The notes beneath the pieces were generated by a model that saw nothing but the letters and a program-made list of their open reading frames with translations, was not told where the DNA came from and searched no databases. Of a DNA stretch of 64,000 nt, positions 1-12,339 are shown in pieces. A program made the position numbers and the translations under genes. The DNA comes from Hypomyces perniciosus (Eukaryota; Ascomycota; Sordariomycetes; Hypocreales; Hypocreaceae). Numbering within the stretch: position 1 is the stretch's first letter; each line of letters begins with the position of its first letter. The DNA is taken from positions 4,464,001-4,528,000 of the forward strand of contig SPDT01000001.1 in NCBI GenBank assembly GCA_008477525.1, in the 5' to 3' direction.

Positions 1-2
1 TC

Positions 3-155
3 GATGGGATCTGCAAAGTCCTTGATGCATGTGACGTCCGGGACGATCCTAGATTCTTGGCCATGTTGGCTTTTGGCGTCGGTAGCCCGCGGACTAGGAA
101 GATGCGACAAAAGAAGCGCAAGGTTTTAGGGATCTTGAAGGACCATGATTTTGAA
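3..155 (+). CDS. Unidentified partial exon at the left edge
   Basis: An open frame enters from the window edge and reads as a plausible protein segment (contains FLAMLAFGVGSPRTRK, then a lysine/arginine-rich stretch and ILKDHDFE). A good splice donor, GTGAGT, begins at 156 exactly on a codon boundary, so this may be an internal exon ending at 155. I do not recognise the family, and the frame stays open to 311, so the exon end is a guess. A relic is equally possible. Confidence 0.3.
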
Positions 156-782
156 GTGAGTGAGCCCGTCTTGGATCTGTTGTTGCTATGTAACCGACAA
201 CAAATCTGCAGATGTTGCTTTATGAGTTCACCAAGGCTTGTAGAGCCGACGGTTCCAGGCCGGACTCCGATTAACACGGGATCTTCGGCGTTGTGTGGAC
301 CATCAACCTAGTGTTCCATAGCTCGGTTGTGTGTGTCAGCATTCATTACACAGATAAGGGACTTCCAGTAACTTAATTCTTAGCTCTATTAATCTACAAC
401 CCCAGGAATGAAACTACGGCCAGATCCGACATACAGCAACATTCTATGACGACTTCATCGTGAGAAGATAGCCGAATTCGTGGAAAGATGACCGGATGCG
501 TGAGACGATGACGCCCGTGTCGAGGACCCTAACCTGGTGGTCTGCAATTGGCTCATGGAAAAGCCACCCAACGCAGAGGGTAGTTGGCCTCCCGCACATA
601 TGGGGCTTTCCCACATTCTCCAATTAAATGAGGACCAATTTGAGGGATGACTGCCATGTGACTGTAGACATTTCGGTGGCTGTGAGCAACGCACGGTTTA
701 GCATAATTGGGTGATTCTATTATGATGCTGAATTGACGATGTATCTCTACCTTCCTCCCTTCAGCTCCTTTTAGACTCAGAG
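156..782. other. Intergenic, no supported gene
   Basis: Short open frames on both strands lack family motifs. A 20-bp word (718-737) recurs exactly at 47762-47781, followed in both places by a similar T/C-rich tail, which hints at a shared dispersed repeat. Confidence 0.4.
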
Positions 783-2314
783 GTTCGGTGTGGCTGAAAA
801 TGCGTTATCCTTCGCCCTGGACAAAGTCCAACTTCCATATTTCTACAGAAGACGAGGATTCGTCCCTTACCAGGGAGTCACTCTGAAGGGAAAGCAGATC
901 AACCCCAGCGCGCACATGAGGTGGTTCGGCGTAAACAACCTCGCAGCGAAGTTGGACAGGGCCTTCAAGATGGCTGCTCGCGCCGTTGTCCCGGTATGGA
1001 AAACCACTCCCATCCCATTACCAAACAGAGAGTCTGACATCCCGCCCGCATTCACGGCTCTCGCTCAGGCAAGACTTAGGTGCTCGGCGCGGCTTGCGGG
1101 CCTTGGCCGTGCACACCCTCTGGCCAAGAACATTGATAGCTTGATCGCACAGTTATCCTTGAGACGCCCGCAGAGAGCCACCCTGTTGGTCGACCGGTCC
1201 ATCAGACCTACCCTCTTCGCAAAGAAACCCCGCTTCGTCGAAGCAGATCCAAAGTTCGAAGAGCTAGGGAAAGAAATGGCTACACAAAAACACCTTGAAC
1301 TGATAAGCTCACTGCCAGCCACAGCAGTCGCAGCATGCTCGGACGGCTCCCAGCTTAACGGCAAGTCAGGTTGGGGAACGGCTGTGTACTACAGGGAGAG
1401 AGTCCACAAGAGCTTCGGACCCCTCGTCAACGCAGAAGTGTTCGACGCAGAGGCCGCGGGAGCCAGCCAAGCGATCGGGACAGCAGCCGGACTTGCGAGG
1501 GACGACCTCAGAATCAGCGAAGTACATGTTTTTCTTGACAACACATCAGTGGTCAGGGGTTTACTTAGGGAAGCGCCTGCCTCCTCACAAGGGGAGTTCA
1601 TCCAGTTCCGACGCATCGCGGAAGAACTTCACCCACGCAGGGTTTTTGTCTCATGGGTCCCAGGCCATAAGGACATACGAGGCAACGAGACGGCTGACGA
1701 ACTGGCCAAAAAAGGAGCGACCCTCACTCCCCTACCTAGGGCTGAAGCACCCTCGCCCACATCAAACGCTGGGCAAAAGCGGAAAGAGCTACCCTCCAGG
1801 AGAAATACTGGGAGGCAAACGCCCCGGAAAGCTACCAACCGTGGGAACTAGGAGCACCTACGAATCCCCCGGAACTGAAACTCCCCCGACCCATTCTACA
1901 CAGGCTGCTGGCAGAGAGGACTAGTCATGGAGACTTCCAAAGCTACCACGACCGATTTGGCCACGACACACAATCCCACTGCAGATGCGGCTCCCCCAAG
2001 GAGCCGGGACACTTTGCCGAATGCTGCATAACGAGGAGCTTCCTCCCCGAAACGCCTAGAGGCGAGAGACCCGTCACATACCTACTAGGACCCAAGGGAA
2101 GCGAGGCTTTCCAGAAGCTGGTGGAGGAGGTGAACCCGTACGGCCCCCCTCTACAAGACATAGATTGAGAACACACAAAAATTTTCCTTTGTCCAGCGAA
2201 ACGTAGCGAACAGGGCCTAGACCCCTGGCTCCTACCAACCTGTTGCCCAGACGTGGCTGTTGTACCTAGATACAGAGTGGTCGTAAATAGTAATAAAAAA
2301 ATAAAAATAAAATA
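783..2314 (+). mobile_element. 5'-truncated LINE copy (Tad/I-like)
   Basis: This copy matches the C-terminal part of ORF2 and the 3' UTR of the full-length element at 22052-27949, clearly diverged from it. It starts inside the reverse transcriptase domain, so it is 5'-truncated as is usual for target-primed reverse transcription. The 3' end is an A-rich tail of AAATAAAA-type units (about 2290-2314). I could not find a convincing target-site duplication. Confidence 0.85.
790..2168 (+). pseudogene. LINE ORF2 C-terminal remnant (RT end, RNase H, zinc knuckle)
   Basis: The frame covers the end of the RT domain, then a complete-looking RNase H domain with all four acidic positions (ACSDGSQ, DAEAAGA, FLDNTS and the D of NETADELA). 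Compared with the intact ORF2 at 24100-27801, about 80 codons are missing between MRWFGV and the NNLAAKLD segment, an internal deletion that kept the frame. A frameshift near 1755 moves the reading to another frame, in which the homologous tail continues through a CCHC knuckle (CRCGSPKEPGHFAEC) to a TGA at 2166-2168. The piece is dead. Confidence 0.85.
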
Positions 2315-5300
2315 GCTTATAATAGGTACCGCGGTTGAAGGTAAGGTCTGGCCCAGACTCCAAGTGCAGCACTAATTCTAAAGCGGACACAGACACTTCC
2401 CGACTTGTCACATTATCATCCAGATCGATGGTGGTATCGCCGGTGTCGTGTTGGTGGGTGCTATTCTCGTCCGTGTCTTTGTTTGTGGCGTACACTGTAC
2501 ATTCCGCAGAGATGACACCAGCGTTATGATGGCCACAAAAAGTCGGCTCAGGGTCGCTACCCCAATCAATTTCGTCTTCAGGGCCGTCGAACATAGCTGA
2601 GAATGTACCCACCGGATCTGCACCCGAAGTTAAACGCTTCACGATGGTATGCTCTGTGAATCGTACATATTATAGCAACGACCGAAATCAGTGTCCGCAT
2701 TTTGTATGGATAGAAATTCTCTAGGCACGGACCATGCCTTAGCCCACTGTAAATAGCATTAGCGTGAGACCGACTACAAGCGTACGTCCATAACAGGTAC
2801 CTAGCGTTAAACGGAACAACGCCATGATAATACCGGATGCGACAGAGACGAGAAATGGCTGAATGCTACTCAAAGTTAAGTAGCAAGTTTAAGCTTCTGA
2901 ATAATTTGCCATACGTTTATCTGACAAAGCGAGATGTTGATTTCAAAATATAACGTTAAAACGCCAAAAATGAGTTTTTAGACCGGCGTTAAAGTAGTGC
3001 ACCACAATGTGTGTGCCCAGAAACCTTCCACACGCACAAGGTGCTATGTAAGTCCGTTCGTTACTGTATGAGGGAGGACATGTAAATATGGAAGGTTCGG
3101 GTTATGGTATGTAGATCACGAACATGAGGAGGTAAGGTTAGAATTGACCTCAGTTGCTTTTGCGCCACTATACATCATTGCCGAAATCAGTGTCACCGGT
3201 ATTTCAACTTGCTCGGCCTTGAAAGTCTCCGAACAAGGGCCATTTTGGACGAACGTAGCTCGGAAATGGCCTGGCTTGTGATAGCAATTACAACTAACAG
3301 ATCCCCATTTCCAACGTATCTCGGACACCTCATGTACTCTATATAGTGTCAAGCATACATAGTCTTTCGGGCGTAGACTTCGCCAAACAATGCCTCCCCG
3401 AACGTTCCAGGGCCATTATTACTATGCAGAGCTGATCCCTTCAACTCACCTCCTTTAAATTCTCGCAAGTTGTTCATCAAGTCCCAATTCCCATTATCTT
3501 ATCACATCAACTATCCACTGCCGCACGCTACGGCAAGTAGATTAGGAAGGTTTGCTGACAGAATCGGTCATGTAATTGGAGAAATCCTAATGCTGGGGAC
3601 TTGAATATTCACAAGGAAGTGGAAATTTGTTCTGCTCTGTTGTTGTATGGTCGCCGTTACCGTATGCTAAATCTTAATTCAGGCAAGAGTTCATCCCCTC
3701 TAACAGCAGCCGTATTTCGCACTGTGTACTAACGCAAAAAATAGATGGAGCAGCTTATCAACGGATTCTATCTCGGGCTTGGGGAGAATTTGATGAACGA
3801 CCAATGTCATCAAGGTGATATCAGCAGGAGCGCATAGCCACGTTGTCATCTATCGTCCTCGGCATATTCGGGGTTGCTCAATTTTATGCCCATCACTGGC
3901 CTTCAGCGGTATTTAAACTGCTTTCTTTCGGGGGCTACGGCCTTTGGACGATTGTAGATCTTATTCTATATTAGTCAAGCATCATCACCCAACGACAACC
4001 ACTTTGTGTTGGATAACATATCTCTTATTGGTGGATGAAACTATAGGGCGAGAGGTGGAGGAGATAATACTTGTGATTTCGAGTGATCGTTCGTTCCGAG
4101 GTAAGTATCAATCGTTGGGGCGCATTGCAACCCGTTATGTGACCGTTTAACCGTTTTAACTTGGCTTGCCTGGGTCATGACAATAATGTAGAAGTCTCCG
4201 TAAGTTTCGGCGACTTCTGGCTGATTTGCTCTAGCAGGGTATAGGAAAGTGTCTATGTACTATGGTCCGTGCACCAGAATAAAAAGAAGGTGAAAGAGGA
4301 AGCAGATTAATATGCTCCCGGCCGCATTTAGGCCCTAGAGGTTATAGAATGTGGTTTGCCCTCCCTCTTGCCCACTTGTCCGTTTGTGCATGAAATAACG
4401 GTTGCCCATAACCAAATTTCAAAAGTCGGCAGAAGACGACAATTGCCAAGAAGACTACCCCGCAGATGCACGCTAAGGTATGGTCCGTTTCTTGGCTTTG
4501 AATGTAACAACTCAGGAGGCCAAAAGTGGGCACTCGTATATCTATATGCAACCCCACTTTCGTTCACAAATTGATCACACCTCAAGAGATCTAAAGTCGA
4601 CAAGTGGACAATATACAGAGTACTTTTAGCGTAATTGGTCAGGAGGCTAACAGTCAGTAAATGAACATTGCGGCCCAAGTAGGCGATACGACGATTCATA
4701 AGGTCAAAGTCAATCTACGGCGGAAAGTGGACAGAGACACCTTCAGTAGTAGACATCTATAACCCCGCTATCGTTAATAAATGGACAGAACAAACTCTGT
4801 GCCTAGTCTAGATCTTCAGTGGAATGACTCATAGGGCAGAAAGTTAACAAATGAACAAATGTCCGCTTCTAGACCTTCGGCGCAAATGCCTAATACAGCT
4901 AGGAGCGAAATCGGTTTCCTCCTTTGATACGTTTCGGTGCACGGACATGTCGGGGACAAGTACGGAGTACTCCCCGTACGCATTACTACCTGTTCCACGT
5001 GGAACTTGAGCAGCACTTCACTTGTCGAACACAAACTTTGCCGGAATCTGAAAATTGTCTTTTCTTTTGGATCATGACCACCAAAGCGTAAACCTCAGCG
5101 AATCTTCACAAGGTGGCAAAGCACTCTCTGCTCTGCCCATACGATATGCCGCAGAAGCTTTATGTTTTTTGTAAAAGGATCAAGGCTAAAAGCGGACGTA
5201 AAAATTCAGCACCAACTTTATCATAAGGGCCCTCACCCACATGTAGCTTGTATGTACCGTACATTCACTGTGATATCTGTACACTTATCCCATTTCCTGC

Positions 5301-5954
5301 TGCAGGAACAAACGCAGATCGTGCCTATCTGTTAGGGCGACAGGGCAAAAGGTGACATGGCAAGATGTCTTGAATGGGTGTTAGATGCATGGTTGTAGTA
5401 AGCCACTTTTGGCTTCTGTTAAAACCCCGTACACTGTACTCCGTATAGGCCACAATTAGTGCAAAAATATGGAGTACGGAGTAGTCCGTGCCTAGAATAA
5501 AAAAAGCGGATACTTATTCCGTTGCTACTGTACAAAATGGTTAGCCGATTCTTACTATTGTATAGTACTTTCATGCTAGTAGTACTGCCAAACCCAGCCG
5601 TACAATGAGTAGAAATATCACTTTCTTTTAGACCTAGTCACCATATGTTCGCGAGCTTCGTGCTGTTGTAGTTTGGTTCAAGGTAAATGACATGCTATTC
5701 TTCCCAGGTTACCCACAAGCAATAGGCAATGGCAGTGAGTGTGTTTGTCGTGACTGATCAAGGAATGGCTATATGATCCAAATCGTCGCATACTGACGTC
5801 GGCGCTTTTCCCGACTTACCGCCATAATCTTCCAGTCAACACAAACTCTTTTACAAATTTATATGCACAGGCATGTCCACTACTGTACAGTGCCTACTAT
5901 ACATAGTACATCATTTACATCTATTTATAGGCTGGGCTTAGCTTTCAGATTATG
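2315..5954. other. Gene-poor AT-rich region
   Basis: No open frame here has recognisable motifs. The stretch at about 4590-4880 contains degenerate returns of an AAAGTGGACAGAG-like word at roughly 100-bp spacing, which may be a decayed tandem repeat. Palindromic TACGGAGTA/TACTCCGTA words occur near 4960 and 5470. A minus-strand frame at 2232-2642 (acidic, no known domain) runs into the LINE tail and may be a relic of the insertion site, but I cannot name it. Confidence 0.4.
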
Positions 5955-5959
5955 TATGT

Positions 5960-6223
5960 AGCTTCTTGTTAGACTCTGCACTGTCTACAAGTCACGTGGT
6001 TTTATGGTGGCTCTATATACCTAGCAGGACTTTGGGACTACTTTCTGGCCGCGGCTTAGTGGTGTAAAATCCATAATAGGCCAAATTTTATGGGGTAATT
6101 TTAAACCTAGTTTGAGTGTCTAGAAATGGCCATGTATATAAATGTATACTATAGGTATTGATAGTCTGTGCCTAGAAATCCCTAAAGAGTGTAAAGAGGA
6201 CGGCGATTTCGCTCCCAACTGAC
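5960..6223 (+). repeat. Dispersed repeat, copy 1
   Basis: This segment aligns along its length with 48140-48398: both start near GCACTGTCTACA, share TTATGGGGTAATTT, GTCTAGAAATGGC and ATGTATATAAAT in the same order, and end at nearly identical GAGTGTAAAGAGGACGGCGA plus TTCGCTCCCAACTG. Pieces of the same unit occur at 39035-39130, 39896-39917 and, inverted, at 44425-44460. No coding content is visible. The sharp common end suggests a non-autonomous transposon or LTR, but I cannot define the other terminus. Confidence 0.6.
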
Positions 6224-6388
6224 TTTGAAAACACGTTACGTGACAGGTACCGTCGGATTGATTTCTACCATCGCGATCAGTATGTCGTAATGATATGACA
6301 GCATGTCACACTTCCTCGCACTTTTCATCTACCCGATCCAATTACAGATATGCTATTGTTTACATACATATGTATTATTCCTATTTTC

Positions 6389-8069
6389 TCACTTATCCCC
6401 AAACTCGCTCCACGTTTCATCAGCTCTAGGAGGTGGAGTAGGGTAGTGCCCTATTGTGAGCATTTCTCCAGTGCTCAATCCCTCTGTCCTCGATATAGCG
6501 CCGTAGCTCCGTGTATCACCTGAGCCCACTCTCAGATCTGACAATCCGACATGTGAATCAGTCCGAGAATCGTTTCTCTTCCATCTTGGCAATTTTTCCT
6601 TGAGTGTTTGTAGCGTATCATGTTGCATCTGCTCGATAATTTCTTCCAGTAATTCTTCACTCTGTTCTTTAGCTTCCTCGCCCTGATCCTCGTAAACGCT
6701 TGGAAGACGCCATTTCGGGTAGAGGTTCATATGTGTCGACTGGACTCGGAAGTTGTTGTCTGGGCTATTGAAGTAGTAATAGCATAGGCGACAGGAGGGC
6801 TTGCTGGTCGCTATGAACATAGAGCCATTCCAGAAGTCTGTGGATTTTTTCTTGCCTTGTTGAACCAGATGATCATGAAGGTGAATCTCGGAGTGAATCA
6901 GAGTTTTCATGCTCCTACTTCGGAGATGCTCACGGATCTCTTTGTCTAGACCATAGGACTGTAGCTCGGAAATGTCCGATTCGAACTCGGAAGGATCAAG
7001 TTCAGGGAAGGCAACGTGGATTACTTCGCTCAAGGCTAATGATTTAGGTACGGGAATGCGCTTCGGATAGGCAGAAGGGATGTAACTGATTTTGACGTTT
7101 TTAAATATGTCAGGCCACGTCGTAGACCCGGTGACTATGATATCGGAAGCCTGACGATAAGAATGGAGCCGACCAAGGTAATGGCGGAGTTGACACCACG
7201 AGTATGAAGAGGCCGCATCCGCCTCGGCTGCGCGACTCTCAGCCATTATGTCGAACGAGCCGGCTTTGCTAACCTGGATGGCCTTTATGAGAGTCTCACA
7301 ATCTCGCAGGACTTGAATAATTCCAAGACTTTAGCATTGATAAGTGAAAACGGCAGAAAGTAGAAATGAAGACAAGAAACATCTCACATTTGCGTTTAGC
7401 TTCCTCCGTAGATGTCATATCGCGAGGGAATTTGGCCTTTCCTTCAAGCAAATGGAGCTGTTTGATAACCTCAGAATCTGGACATGTCAGTTGAGAACAA
7501 TCCATTGGATAGAAGTCTACCAAAAGCAAGGAGTGGGTCGGCTTTTGATCATACTGACCAGCAGTCTCTCTACGACATTCACAGTCTTGAATGCAATCGT
7601 TAAGTGCAGAAACAAGGGTTTTCAGGTAGAAATCCAGCTTGTCAAAGTTGAACTCAAGGATTCGCCACAAGACTTGCTTCTGCAGCGCTCTCAGATTGAG
7701 TTTGTCAGGATTTGTCGCAATAAACTCCAGTAGGCCAGAGAGAAACGCCTTGGTCTCATCCAGGTCAGTCTCCTTCCTCAAGTTGGAGGCGAAGAGGTAC
7801 TCGGGACCCTTGGTCCCCTTCAGACAGACCAAAGAAGTCACAGTGTCGCCGCCCTTTTGAGTATCGCAGACCTGCGCGAGCTTGGAGAGAAACTTCTGAA
7901 ATTCGGTGAGGGACTTCTCCTTGCCGGTATTACCCGAGGCATATTTTATGTCACCTCTGGTCTTACATGCCTCATTGACAGCTGCCAGAAGGACGCAAAG
8001 ACAGGAAAGCTGTGTCAGCATCTCCTCGTTTATGCCTACGAGGACGCGGGAGGTGGAGGAGGAATCCAT
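6389..8069 (-). CDS. OTT_1508-like deaminase family protein
   Basis: Two minus-strand open segments join through a predicted 76-bp intron at 7312-7387 (donor GTGAGA, branch-like CTAAAG, acceptor TTCAAG). The spliced length is 1605 nt, exactly 535 codons, giving a 534-aa protein. The C-terminal half has the zinc-deaminase pattern of the fungal OTT_1508 family: HSE at about residues 367-369, then SKPSCRLC with cysteines at about 401 and 404. The N-terminal ~230 residues are helical and lack a known domain, as is usual for the family. The last ~80 residues are low-complexity and rich in Ser, Thr and Gly. Family members are predicted cytidine-deaminase-fold enzymes; the substrate is unknown. No stop or frameshift is seen, so the gene looks functional. 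ATG at 8069 is the first in-frame start. Confidence 0.75.
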
Positions 8070-10231
8070 GGTGCAACGAGTACAATAGGCTAGGCAACGT
8101 TAGTAGTGTGCCATAGTGGATAGCTCCCAGGAAGGAAAAGCTACTTAGTATGTAAGGGGTGAAGTGGTATCCTTCGTGAGATGCTGGGGTATTCAGCGAT
8201 ATCTGGAGCGAAATCTTGGCGAACGAAACGCTTTTTGAAGTGAGCGCGACCACACTGATATAGATATTCCGTCGACCAAGCTTATCGTTCCATTTTCATT
8301 GTACACCCATCACGCTGGCGTCAACCTCAGAAGCAAAAAGTCTATTATGTTTGGGAGGCCCACCACATTCACTCGGTGAAATTGGGAGGCCCACCAACTT
8401 TTGGTAGCATCTGCCTACGAAAGTCTCATAACTTTCTGCACTTTCATGTAACTAGTATATCAGTAGGCTTATCTCATGCGTAAGAGGCATTAATATTAGG
8501 CAGCCTCATAGTGTGATTGGCCAAGTTTAGAATGGTCAGCCTCAAGACGCGGGCATGACGAAGATATTCGACAATTTTGTAGTCATTAATATGTGTTCTT
8601 CTCGTGATGGTGGCTCATGTAACATCCGAAGACAGGTAAGGCGGACTCGAGGCTTTCGTGTATGCACTCTTTGGTAGTATGCAATATCGTTGGACATTGA
8701 TAGGTGAAGTGCAAGAATAAAATTGAAAGTGGAAAAAATGGACGTCATAGCGTTCCCACTCGAGCCTCGGCAGGGCATCTCCATTGACTGATTTGCCAAT
8801 GGCTTGGTAATCTATTGTAGAGGCTCGCCAGACCGCAGGGCACTCATTGGCTTTCGAACCCTGATCTCAAGACCGTTATTGTCTGTATAGTTAAACCACA
8901 TCTTCCCCCTCACTTACTTCGCTCAGGCTATAAAATTATTGAGCAACTCTAACTAGGCTTGATTGTCTGTTATTGATATCCTAAGTTGTGAATGTAACAA
9001 ACAGATATGGAGAACTTGCTAGATACAATCGTGTATGCAATACACTCAACTCAGACAAACAATCTAACGAATTAGTGGCCGAGCTTGATGAAGATGCCTC
9101 GTCTCACGCAGTATCGGCTATAATTTATAGCATGGATTCATCTAGACCTCACTCTCAAAGGTAGTCTTCTCAGGCCACAGCCCTTCACATGCCTCGGAAA
9201 CTCCAGTCAACCATATAGTCTCTTCTCTAATATACCTCTATGAGGAGAGTATATAGGCTCCACGTGGTGCTACGTTCCAAGAAGCCCATACAGTATTCAC
9301 AGACCTAGACAATGGAACACGAATTTTCATTATATTGAGCTCAACACTTACTCTTCACCTAAAAACTTAGTGTCAGGCCCTTTTTTATCTACTCATTCTC
9401 TAAGGGCAGAATGTTTAGAGGTGCCTAAATCCAAGGGCTAGTCGTAGACCTTAAACTCGGGGAGCTAGGAAAATCGCTACCGGTTAAGTAAAAAGTCCAA
9501 ATGCAAAGGCAATAAGTCATAAAAGCTTTCCTCCCGCAAAAACGAACCAATATCTTGTCTATACTCTAACTGTGATTTAACATTTCCTCGACTAACCGAG
9601 CTAAAGTCAGTGTATATCTAAAACACCCCCCTTCCCAAGCGCCTATACTTCTCTTAATTGGGATTTTCTATCGTCAACTTATAAGCTAGCATAGTAAACA
9701 TATCCGCGAGAAGCATGAACCTTATATGCCCTGTGATATTAATGTGAAAGGCTATATTATATGTAAAAAGAACTTTGGTAATACGAAGGCCATGGAGCGT
9801 TATATCTGGGTTAAGCATCGGCCTTTCGATAAGGATCCGGCTAATGGAATATGCTAATAATAAGGAGAGTGTCCGTTTTGCGAAGTCACAATTAGCTGCA
9901 ATGACAATTGTAAAAGACATATCGCTAAGCAATATTTTAGTGAGAAGAAGGTTAGGGGTAGAAGATCGAAGTAATATTAAAGTATAAATCTAGACGCTTT
10001 TAGATGAAAGAAGACAGGCTAAGTTTTGTTTCAGCATCCAGCTTCGCAACAGCATTAACCCGAGCCTTGAAGGATGAGACATCTATGCATGGCTTGTAGG
10101 GACCTCGGTCGGCGCTGTTGAACTAGCGGCTGAATATAACGGCTAAACAGCTCCGGGGGTTGCTGGAGATTTCCCTCGTTTCCTTCGATTGCCTCTAATG
10201 GCCTCTATTCCTCTACGCATTCAATCAGCAG
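8070..10231. other. Intergenic, possible retrotransposon traces
   Basis: A 15-bp word, TTGGGAGGCCCACCA, is repeated directly near 8349 and 8385. The minus strand at 9654-9932 reads ADMFTMLAYKLT-like sequence, weakly like the end of a Copia RNase H domain, in AT-rich DNA. Nothing else is supported. Confidence 0.35.
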
Positions 10232-10849
10232 TTGCTGCCACTGAACCAATACGCGTTTTCGTTTAGACACGAACACATTGTCGAAATCATTCTCTTCGTC
10301 ATGCTGATCGTCAAGCACAAGGACAAGACCAACAATGGAAACGGTGATGAGGGAAACCTGATCCCATCATTCAAGCCGCTGTTCCGGGTAGCATTCTTAC
10401 CAATCTGCTACTGTGCTTTGGATTGTGTTTTTTTCTTTGGCGGGTTACACCGCGCTAGCCGAAAATTCCATGCCCCTCTTGGACGCCACTTTCGGATTGC
10501 TTATTCCCAGCGCCTCCTACTCAGCCCTCAAGACAGAGACTGTCTGATCTTCCCGGGTTCCGCATACTCCATGAGAGTTTTACGGAGAGGAAGCCCCCAA
10601 TATGACGTTTTGCGCGTTAGCCAAGCAACCTCAATCGCTTTGATTGTGGCCTTCTTCCTTTACATCTGGTTCCAGGCGAGCAGCCAACACAGCACCTTTG
10701 ACAAAGTCATTCAACGTGATGAGCACCACGACGCTGATCGCGAAGCAGACCTGGACAAGCCCAAGTTCACTATGACTGAGGCGATTATTGCACTGGTTAT
10801 CTCGCTGACCCTGGTAACGATACTAGTTGTCTTTCTTGCTGAGGGGTGA
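10232..10849 (+). pseudogene. Ca2+/H+ antiporter (CAX family) relic
   Basis: Reading across frames gives recognisable pieces of a vacuolar CAX exchanger: IVEIILFVMLIVKH, then in another frame IIQAAVPGSILTNLLLCFG, then CFFFGGLHRASRKFHA, then LIPSASYSALKTETV in a further frame, then QYDVLRVSQATSIALIVAFF and a final hydrophobic helix. In functional CAX proteins these are the first repeat (with the GNAVE-like ion-binding helix), transmembrane helices 3-6 and the acidic linker. At least three frameshifts are needed, and the second half of the transporter is absent. It is a truncated pseudogene; the long frame at these coordinates survives by chance. Confidence 0.7.
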
Positions 10850-11204
10850 GCTAGTACCTACCGTATTATCTCACGAAATTGACCCCGTCGCCAAGTGAAA
10901 GGGTATGATCTCCATACCAGGCTTAAGCGGGTGACACGTATTTTGTGACTGACTTTTTGCGAGCCAATCACCACAAACCTATCTCTTCAACATAATTCGC
11001 TCAATAATTTGCCGACTCTGTTCGAATGAACCCGACATCATGCGGTACATTTCTCATTACGTGTAAAAGGGTGGCGGTTAAAGCAGTCACTTGAGACAGA
11101 TAAATTGAGGGGCCTCGGTCACCGTTGCGTTTACAATTTTCTTCTTCTGCCACCATAATTCTCCCCAAATCACAAAGCCTCAAACAGTTGTCATCTTCCT
11201 CGCT

Positions 11205-11912
11205 ATGTTGCCCACCTCATTCCGGACCGCAAAGGCGGCTGAGTCTACTGCAACAGGCAAGCTCGACAATCTACCTGTTGTGGCTACGCGAGCAACACTA
11301 CAAAACGAAGACGAAACCACCAAGTCTACTTCTCGTGCGAGTCGCACAGCCGTTTCAAGAGAGATCATGTCAGAGGTTTACAACGATGCGGAGGTCAAGT
11401 TGGAGCAAAGTAACAATGGCCTCCCACATGAAATGGGGCTGGCTGAAAAGCGCCAAGATTCTGCATTTCATGGAATCGACAAGTTAGTGCAGGACTTGTT
11501 GGCCGCTCAGAAGAACCTGGAAGACGAACGGAGAAAAGGAGCAGACAAGGATGCTGAGATGACTCGGTTGCAAGAAAAGGTGGCGCATCTCTTGGATGAG
11601 GCTCGCGAAAATGGACAAAAACGCGAGGCCGCAGAGGCGAGGGTGAAAGAGTTTGAACATATGAGTGCATTACAGCCTGCGCACGACGAGAAAGTGAATG
11701 AGCTGCAGCGGCTATTGGCGTTCCACAAGACGAATGGAGAACAAGTGTCAAGACAATTCAGAGACATGCAGGCCATCAACAAGAATCTCCAGGCCTCGCT
11801 GCAGGTCAAGGAGATGGCACTTGAGGAGCAGGGATCACTGCTCGCTGGACTGGGGCTGCGCTCGTGGCCATTCCCAAGAGCCAAGAAGTCATATGCGGGG
11901 TGTGACAGTTGA
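11205..11912 (+). CDS. Coiled-coil protein, uncharacterised
   Basis: A single open frame of 235 codons. Residues 1-85 are Ser/Thr-rich and probably disordered. About 90-215 is strongly charged, with heptad-like Leu/Ala spacing (for example DLLAAQKNLEDERRKGADKD, LQEKVAHLLDEAREN, VNELQRLLAFHKTN), predicting a long coiled coil. There is no signal peptide or membrane segment. It lies on the same strand, 427 bp ahead of the AAA+ gene. I do not recognise a family; a scaffold or partner role for the neighbours is inference only. The start is the first ATG in frame. Confidence 0.55.
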   Translation: MLPTSFRTAKAAESTATGKLDNLPVVATRATLQNEDETTKSTSRASRTAVSREIMSEVYNDAEVKLEQSNNGLPHEMGLAEKRQDSAFHGIDKLVQDLLAAQKNLEDERRKGADKDAEMTRLQEKVAHLLDEARENGQKREAAEARVKEFEHMSALQPAHDEKVNELQRLLAFHKTNGEQVSRQFRDMQAINKNLQASLQVKEMALEEQGSLLAGLGLRSWPFPRAKKSYAGCDS

Positions 11913-12339
11913 ATGACGATGGGACGGATGTCATTATATCAAGATGCCTGTGGAAGTATTTTCACTACTAACACGAGGATTGTTATCTAGAGTATCCCTG
12001 TAACAATATAACGCGATGTTGGTCATGCACATGGAGGCGACACCACATGCAGTGATTGGCCCTAGAAGAAGGGCAACATCGAAGGCCTCCCGCAGGCCGT
12101 CCTAATGCTGCAAAAGAAATTCCAACCTGATGCTTCATGCAGGTGGCGGAGGCAGTTTGGAAGTTTCGTCTCCCTTCCTGTCCAATGATTAAAGTTCGAT
12201 TGCCAAGGCACTCAGGGAGGCCGACAAACACGACATTCGATGCCTAGGTAGGTGCTTCGCGCCCTTATGCCAAACGACCAAGTGTGCTCTTCAATTCTTC
12301 GTCTTGGTATCTCAGTGAATATATCGAAACAGTAACGAA

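Noticed and set aside
9654..9932. Copia RNase H C-terminus on the minus strand
   Set aside because: Only an ADMFT-like word and weak context fit; no reverse transcriptase, integrase or LTR is visible nearby.
11395..11884. Minus-strand frames of 118 and 125 codons
   Set aside because: Antisense to the coiled-coil gene; Ser/Cys-rich composition is the usual mirror of charged helices.
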